From Chloroflexi bacterium HGW-Chloroflexi-8 (lineage in GTDB: Bacteria; Chloroflexota; Anaerolineae; Anaerolineales; Anaerolineaceae), in contig PHBS01000002.1 in NCBI GenBank assembly GCA_002841995.1, positions 1 to 64,000 of the forward strand: DNA of 64,000 nucleotides, given 5' to 3'. Both the position numbers and the translations under genes were made by a program. The notes under the pieces are model-generated. The model searched no databases. It was not told where the DNA came from and saw only the letters and a list, made by a program, of their open reading frames with translations. Within the stretch, counting starts at the first letter, position 1; every line of letters starts with the position of its first letter. Shown here piece by piece: positions 59,250 through 64,000 of the stretch.

Positions 59250-60440
59250 TTAATGGTTTTTTTTGTTTAGTAGAACAAAAAGTACACCACTAAATAAGCT
59301 GATAAATCCACCAGCAAACCAGGGGGTTTGGGGAGAAATCGAATCACTCAATGTCCCACCTAAAAAAGGTCCAATTGAGCTAGAAATTCCGTGAGACATT
59401 CCATGCACGCTCATATATCGAGCCCGTTTGTCAGGAGGGGCAAGATTGGCTGAAAAAGTGGTAGCTGTTGGCACCATGATCAATTCACCAAAAGTCATTA
59501 CGACCATTCCCAACCAAAAGAACCAAAAACCATTCCCAAAACCAATAATAATTGATGCAGCTGCATAAAACATTGCACCTATTGCCATCACATATAAAGG
59601 GTTTCGCCTCACGGTCAGTCGGGTCACAAAAAATTGAAGTGTTACAACCATGATTGCATTCGTAGTAGGAATAAAACCATAAATTTTTTCAGGAATTCCA
59701 AATTGTTGTTTTGCGTATACTGCCAATAACACCCAAATCATGGAGGCAGTAATAAAACAAAATGCGTATATAAGATTAAAATTTATGAAAGGGTGGTCAT
59801 TCAGGACCTGACCATATCCACCAAATCGTTCTTTCAAGTCCGGAATGGTGGTATCTTTCTTTAGTGTTTCTTTTGCCTTAAAGGTTAGTAAAGCACTGTA
59901 AGTAAGCAAACCCGTGGCTGCCAAAAAAAATGCCAGCGTATAAGAAGCTGAAGTAACGAACCCACCAACTGCTGGTCCAATTGCAACCCCGAGATTATTA
60001 CTCATTCGTAGTATGGAATAGCCTTCCGCCCTTTTTTCAGGTAACACCATATCAGCCATCATTGCATCAGACCCAATCTGATACAATGGCTGAAAAACTC
60101 CTCTTAACCCCATCAAGATCGCGAAAGATGCAATGGAGTTTGCGTAACTTAAAAGAATCCAGCAGGCACCATTCCCTGCAAGACTGATGACCATAACCCA
60201 TTTCCTGCCAATTTTGTCTGCAATAGGACCTGCAATAAAAGAGAATAGGAGGGTGATGATCGAGGTGAACGACAATAGACCTGTTACTACAGCCAATCCT
60301 ACACCCAGTTTTTCGGTGGCATAAATTGTCATGAATGGCCAAATCATACTCGTACCAATTGTGCTGATTAACATGCCGAAAGCCATTAACCAAAATTGAT
60401 TCGGATAATCCTTAATTATTTTTTTGATCCTGTCATTCAT
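59250..60440 (-). CDS. MFS transporter
   Basis: FSFIAGPIADKIGRKWVMVISLAGNGACWILL, 12-TM-like. Confidence 0.88.
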   Translation of the reverse strand: MNDRIKKIIKDYPNQFWLMAFGMLISTIGTSMIWPFMTIYATEKLGVGLAVVTGLLSFTSIITLLFSFIAGPIADKIGRKWVMVISLAGNGACWILLSYANSIASFAILMGLRGVFQPLYQIGSDAMMADMVLPEKRAEGYSILRMSNNLGVAIGPAVGGFVTSASYTLAFFLAATGLLTYSALLTFKAKETLKKDTTIPDLKERFGGYGQVLNDHPFINFNLIYAFCFITASMIWVLLAVYAKQQFGIPEKIYGFIPTTNAIMVVTLQFFVTRLTVRRNPLYVMAIGAMFYAAASIIIGFGNGFWFFWLGMVVMTFGELIMVPTATTFSANLAPPDKRARYMSVHGMSHGISSSIGPFLGGTLSDSISPQTPWFAGGFISLFSGVLFVLLNKKNH

Positions 60441-60650
60441 AAACAGTCCAGTGAAAAATCAATGCTTTACAAGTCTAATAAAGGAATTTTTTTATAATTT
60501 CATGCGCCTGCATTTTAACATGAAGGAATCAAATTGTGTGGATTCACGATTTATTTTGGCACATTCGGTAGACTCAAAAACTGGCACCGAAATAAAATAA
60601 AAATTGCTTGTGGTAAAATATGATTCAGCCTATCACCCAACGGAGGGAAC

Positions 60651-60872
60651 ATGGTTAGTCAAGATTTACTCGATATTCTGCGATGCCCTGCTTGTGTTCG
60701 TGAAACTGAGGGATTGCTCGTTCTGTTCAAGGATTCGTGGTTAATTTGTCAGGATTGTGGCCGAAAATATCCTATCGTTGAGGATATCCCAGTTATGTTG
60801 ATTGACGAGGGTGATAAGTGGGTGAAGACAGCTGAGAATGAACTGCCAATCCCACCTCCTCCCATGGACTAA
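60651..60872 (+). CDS. Trm112 family protein
   Basis: LLDILRCPACV...LICQDCGRKYPIVEDIPVMLIDE. Confidence 0.9.
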   Translation: MVSQDLLDILRCPACVRETEGLLVLFKDSWLICQDCGRKYPIVEDIPVMLIDEGDKWVKTAENELPIPPPPMD

Positions 60873-60967
60873 TACGTAAAATAAGTGAAACAACTACATC
60901 GGAAATAACTGACATATGGTAATAATCCGATTCTTGTTTACTTGATTAACGGTAAAGAAATATCAAT

Positions 60968-62422
60968 ATGGAATATAAAGAAAAAAAACAAAAAAGACCG
61001 ATCGTATTCAATAAAACGGCAATCATAATTCTGGTTGTATCGATTGTTTTATCGATTGCAGCTGCATTAGGTGTTTATAGTTTTACAAAAAATATCGTCT
61101 CAACCTGGACAATTACAAGCCTTGAAGGAATTCCTGTTCCACCAAAGAGCGCTTCGGATCCCGTGTCATCTCAAACAGAAACTACACCAGCTAACCCACC
61201 AGTTCAATTAAATCCTGAAATTGCAGCCGAACCTTGGGATGGAGTAAGCAGGATAACTGTTCTTTTGATGGGTCTTGACTATCGTGATTGGAAAGCTGGA
61301 GACACACCAAGAACGGATACCATGATCTTGCTTTCAATGGACCCCCTGTCACAGACAGCTTCCATCATGTCCATTCCTAGAGATATGTGGGTAAGTATTC
61401 CGGGTTTTGAATCAGCCAGGATCAATATGGCTTATTATCTCGGCGAGCTTTACAATTTACCAGGTGGCGGTCCCGGATTGGCGATTGAGACAGTTGAACA
61501 GTTCCTGGGTGTACCAGTGGATTACTATGCTCAAATTGATTTCTCAGCATTTGAACGCTTTATCGACGAAATTGACGGTGTACGTGTTACTCCTGAAATG
61601 GATGTGAAGATTGATCCAATTGGCGATGGTTATAAGCAAATCCTTGAAGCTGGAAAAACTTATACACTACCCGGAGACCTGGCCTTGGGGTATGCACGCG
61701 CCCGCTATACAGAAGGTGGGGATTTTGACCGCGCAAAACGGCAACAGGAAGTGATCCTGGCCATCCGTGATCGGGTACTTGATTACAAAATGATGCCAAA
61801 ATTGATTGCAAAAGCGCCAACGCTCTATCAGGAAATATCATCCGGAATCAAAACAAATTTGACTCTGGACCAGGTTATTCGCCTGGCAACATCAGCAATT
61901 AATATTAGCCGGGAAAATATTAAAAATTATGTTATTGCTGCCACAGATGTGGAAATGGCAAAAACACCGGATGGTAGTCAGGACATTTTGATTCCAATTC
62001 CGGATAAAATTCGATTAGTTCGTGATCAAGCTTTTACAACGGGTGGGCCACTCGGTCCTGCTGCTGTTTCTAGTGAAAGTGGTGGTGTTTCATCCTTAAT
62101 CACCAGTGAAAATGCAAGGGTATCCATTCAAAATGGCAGTTGGTTGAGTGGGTTAGCAGGCACAAGTGCAGAATATTTAAAGACATTCGGGTTTAATGTA
62201 ATAGAAGAAGTGGATGGCCAGGCATCGGATGTTACAACCATTTACATGTACAAAGCCAAACCCTATACTGCCCAATTTATTTTTACCCTTTTTGAAAAAG
62301 CAGGAATTGGTAAACCAAGACTGTTAAATCGGCTGGATATGAATAGTGGAACTGATGTTGTTATCGTCTTTGGTAATGATTGGGCTAATTACATTAACGC
62401 AAACTCTTTTCCTCAAAATTAG
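60968..62422 (+). CDS. LytR-CpsA-Psr (LCP) family protein with LytR_C-like tail
   Basis: ITVLLMGLDYRDWKAGDTPRTDTMILLSMDPLSQTASIMSIPRDMWVSIPG...RARYTEGGDFDRAKRQQEVI. Confidence 0.94.
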   Translation: MEYKEKKQKRPIVFNKTAIIILVVSIVLSIAAALGVYSFTKNIVSTWTITSLEGIPVPPKSASDPVSSQTETTPANPPVQLNPEIAAEPWDGVSRITVLLMGLDYRDWKAGDTPRTDTMILLSMDPLSQTASIMSIPRDMWVSIPGFESARINMAYYLGELYNLPGGGPGLAIETVEQFLGVPVDYYAQIDFSAFERFIDEIDGVRVTPEMDVKIDPIGDGYKQILEAGKTYTLPGDLALGYARARYTEGGDFDRAKRQQEVILAIRDRVLDYKMMPKLIAKAPTLYQEISSGIKTNLTLDQVIRLATSAINISRENIKNYVIAATDVEMAKTPDGSQDILIPIPDKIRLVRDQAFTTGGPLGPAAVSSESGGVSSLITSENARVSIQNGSWLSGLAGTSAEYLKTFGFNVIEEVDGQASDVTTIYMYKAKPYTAQFIFTLFEKAGIGKPRLLNRLDMNSGTDVVIVFGNDWANYINANSFPQN

Positions 62423-62590
62423 GGAAATATCTCACTTTCAAAAACACCTATTTGCATTTGATAGAACTCGGACAAAGTTTTAGATTTTAATTGGCTTTGT
62501 CATGATCCTTTGGAAATACCATGAGGATCATTCTATTGATTCGACTTAAAATAATTCATGACCATCCTTTATGATCAAGAATCCAGAATG

Positions 62591-63358
62591 TTACCTTTTC
62601 CCTACAGAGCCTAAATAAATGGCAAAGTGATTATCACCATCCAGCCCTAAAACTGTATTTAATTGGTCATCTTCAAAAGCTGCAATAGCGCACACACCAC
62701 ACCCAACTGCTTCTGCCCCCAGATATAAGTTTTGACAAACATGTCCGGCATCCAGGTATAGATAGCGATACCCTCTTTCTCCATACCGCCAATACATTCG
62801 TTCCTTCACTGCCACCCAAACAAATGTTACCGCACTATTTAATACATGTTGTTGATTGAGACATGCCTGGAATACCTTACGACTTATCTCGGGATCGGCA
62901 TTGATCGGTAATAAAGCATGTTCAATAGACAGATACCGATATAAGCCAGGATTTAATCCGTCAACCCGATTGATCACTAAATAAGTTTCGAAGGCATGCC
63001 GAGCACCTGCAGAAGGAACATTTCGAGACGTCCTGGTTGTTTCTGAAACCTCTCTTACACCTTGAGTGATCCAAAGGAGGTAGGTGAGTTCTTCCAGTGA
63101 AAGAGATGTTTGCTGATATCGACGTAATGTTTTGCGTTTTTCAATGGCAGTTTTTAATTCTATTTGATATGGGGGCAGTTGTTCACTGGGGACTAATGGG
63201 ATCGTCTGAATTGAAGTTTCATATGGTAGTTCCAACGGGGGTTGGGGAAAGCCTCTTTTCTGGAATGACTCTGACATGTATTTATTTTTACTTTTTTCCA
63301 TAAATTCATAACCAATTCCGTCCACCTTTTTCCTCCAATTCAGGATTTCTTTTATCAA
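62591..63358 (-). CDS. SagB/ThcOx family nitroreductase-like dehydrogenase
   Basis: AIEKRKTLRRYQQTSLSLEELTYLLWITQGV...RNVPSAGARHAFETYLVINRVDGLNPGLYRY...GAEAVGCGVCAIAAF. Confidence 0.9.
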   Translation of the reverse strand: MIKEILNWRKKVDGIGYEFMEKSKNKYMSESFQKRGFPQPPLELPYETSIQTIPLVPSEQLPPYQIELKTAIEKRKTLRRYQQTSLSLEELTYLLWITQGVREVSETTRTSRNVPSAGARHAFETYLVINRVDGLNPGLYRYLSIEHALLPINADPEISRKVFQACLNQQHVLNSAVTFVWVAVKERMYWRYGERGYRYLYLDAGHVCQNLYLGAEAVGCGVCAIAAFEDDQLNTVLGLDGDNHFAIYLGSVGKR

Positions 63359-63365
63359 AAGATCC

Positions 63366-64000
63366 TCATCCAGGCTTCCTTCGATTCACTTTGACTCGGA
63401 TTATATTTAATAATTGTACGGCTTCTTCAAATCGAAAAAGGAATGCGCATAATCCATAAACACCCACACCTGAGATTGCCCCGATGAGCAATATTAACCA
63501 GGGTGAAAATCCTTTCCCCAGAAGCGTAATGGCATAAACACACAAACCCATGATCATCGAAGCAATAATAGATAGACATAATGCCTTGCCAATTTTTGGT
63601 CCTTCGATTCCATTCAACCTTTTTCGCATTAATATAATCAGAACAATGGATTCCAATACGGTCGAAATGGAATTTGCCAAAGCCAAACCGCCATGTGGCA
63701 GTAAACCAACGACCTGAAACAATCTTCCTAATAAAATGCTTAAAATTATGTTCAGGCTCATCGCACAGACGCCAACGATAACAGGTGTACGGGTATCGTG
63801 CAGTGCGTAAAAAGCTCTGCTAACGATCTCTAAAACACTATGTCCAGGTAATCCAGCTGCGTACCACAAGAGAGCCCAGGCAACCAATCGGGTAGATTCA
63901 GATGTAAAGACAGTGTCATTTTGATAGAGGGTCTGAATTAGTGGTATGCGTAAAAGGATTAACCCGACTGCAGCGGGTATGGAAAGCAATAGAACTGCCT
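63366..64000 (-). CDS. murJ: MurJ-type lipid II flippase, C-terminal part (continues past window edge)
   Basis: PGHSVLEIVSRAFYALHDTRTPVIVGVCAMSLNIILSILL, MurJ/MviN signature; open at window end. Confidence 0.88.
   Translation of the reverse strand, partial: AVLLLSIPAAVGLILLRIPLIQTLYQNDTVFTSESTRLVAWALLWYAAGLPGHSVLEIVSRAFYALHDTRTPVIVGVCAMSLNIILSILLGRLFQVVGLLPHGGLALANSISTVLESIVLIILMRKRLNGIEGPKIGKALCLSIIASMIMGLCVYAITLLGKGFSPWLILLIGAISGVGVYGLCAFLFRFEEAVQLLNIIRVKVNRRKPG

Noticed and set aside
1-64000. CRISPR arrays, rRNA, tRNA, prophage, retron or other recognisable defence system
   Set aside because: No regularly spaced direct repeats, cloverleaf-like or rRNA-like segments, reverse transcriptase or phage structural genes were found by reading; a fragment of a DNA methyltransferase at the left edge is insufficient to call a defence system.

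Overview
AT-rich bacterial chromosomal window with about 60 protein-coding genes on both strands. Lineage is inferred from gene content only: probably Anaerolineae/Chloroflexota (DUF3048, DUF2085 and DUF4126 proteins, Thr/Pro-rich lipoprotein linkers, serpins, F420/deazaflavin-type oxidoreductases). I saw no rRNA, tRNA, CRISPR array, prophage or intact transposon. Most content is housekeeping or accessory metabolism: polA, hutU, wecB/wecC plus a glycosyltransferase, a chelatase AAA/VWA pair, M42 peptidases, three GGDEF proteins, several MFS transporters, an LCP protein, SagB and a partial murJ. Best leads: (1) a 707-aa protein with a receiver-like N-terminus and a C-terminal IS200/IS605 TnpA-like (Y1/HUH) domain that has lost both the HUH motif and the catalytic Tyr, suggesting an exapted transposase fold; (2) a compact minus-strand transcription unit at 5765-5969 with a strong promoter, 5' hairpin, a 17-codon ORF with a strong RBS, an anti-RBS element and a terminator-like hairpin, but no downstream gene; (3) a ChlI-like AAA ORF and a VWA ORF separated by a -1 shift at an A9 run, a candidate programmed frameshift; (4) a diguanylate cyclase with a NIDO-like extracytoplasmic region; (5) a GGDEF/EAL protein with a degenerate EAL active site; (6) tandem serpins with divergent reactive-centre loops; (7) a second promoter-to-terminator candidate ncRNA at 45833-46010. 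All calls come from reading the sequence; no searches were run.
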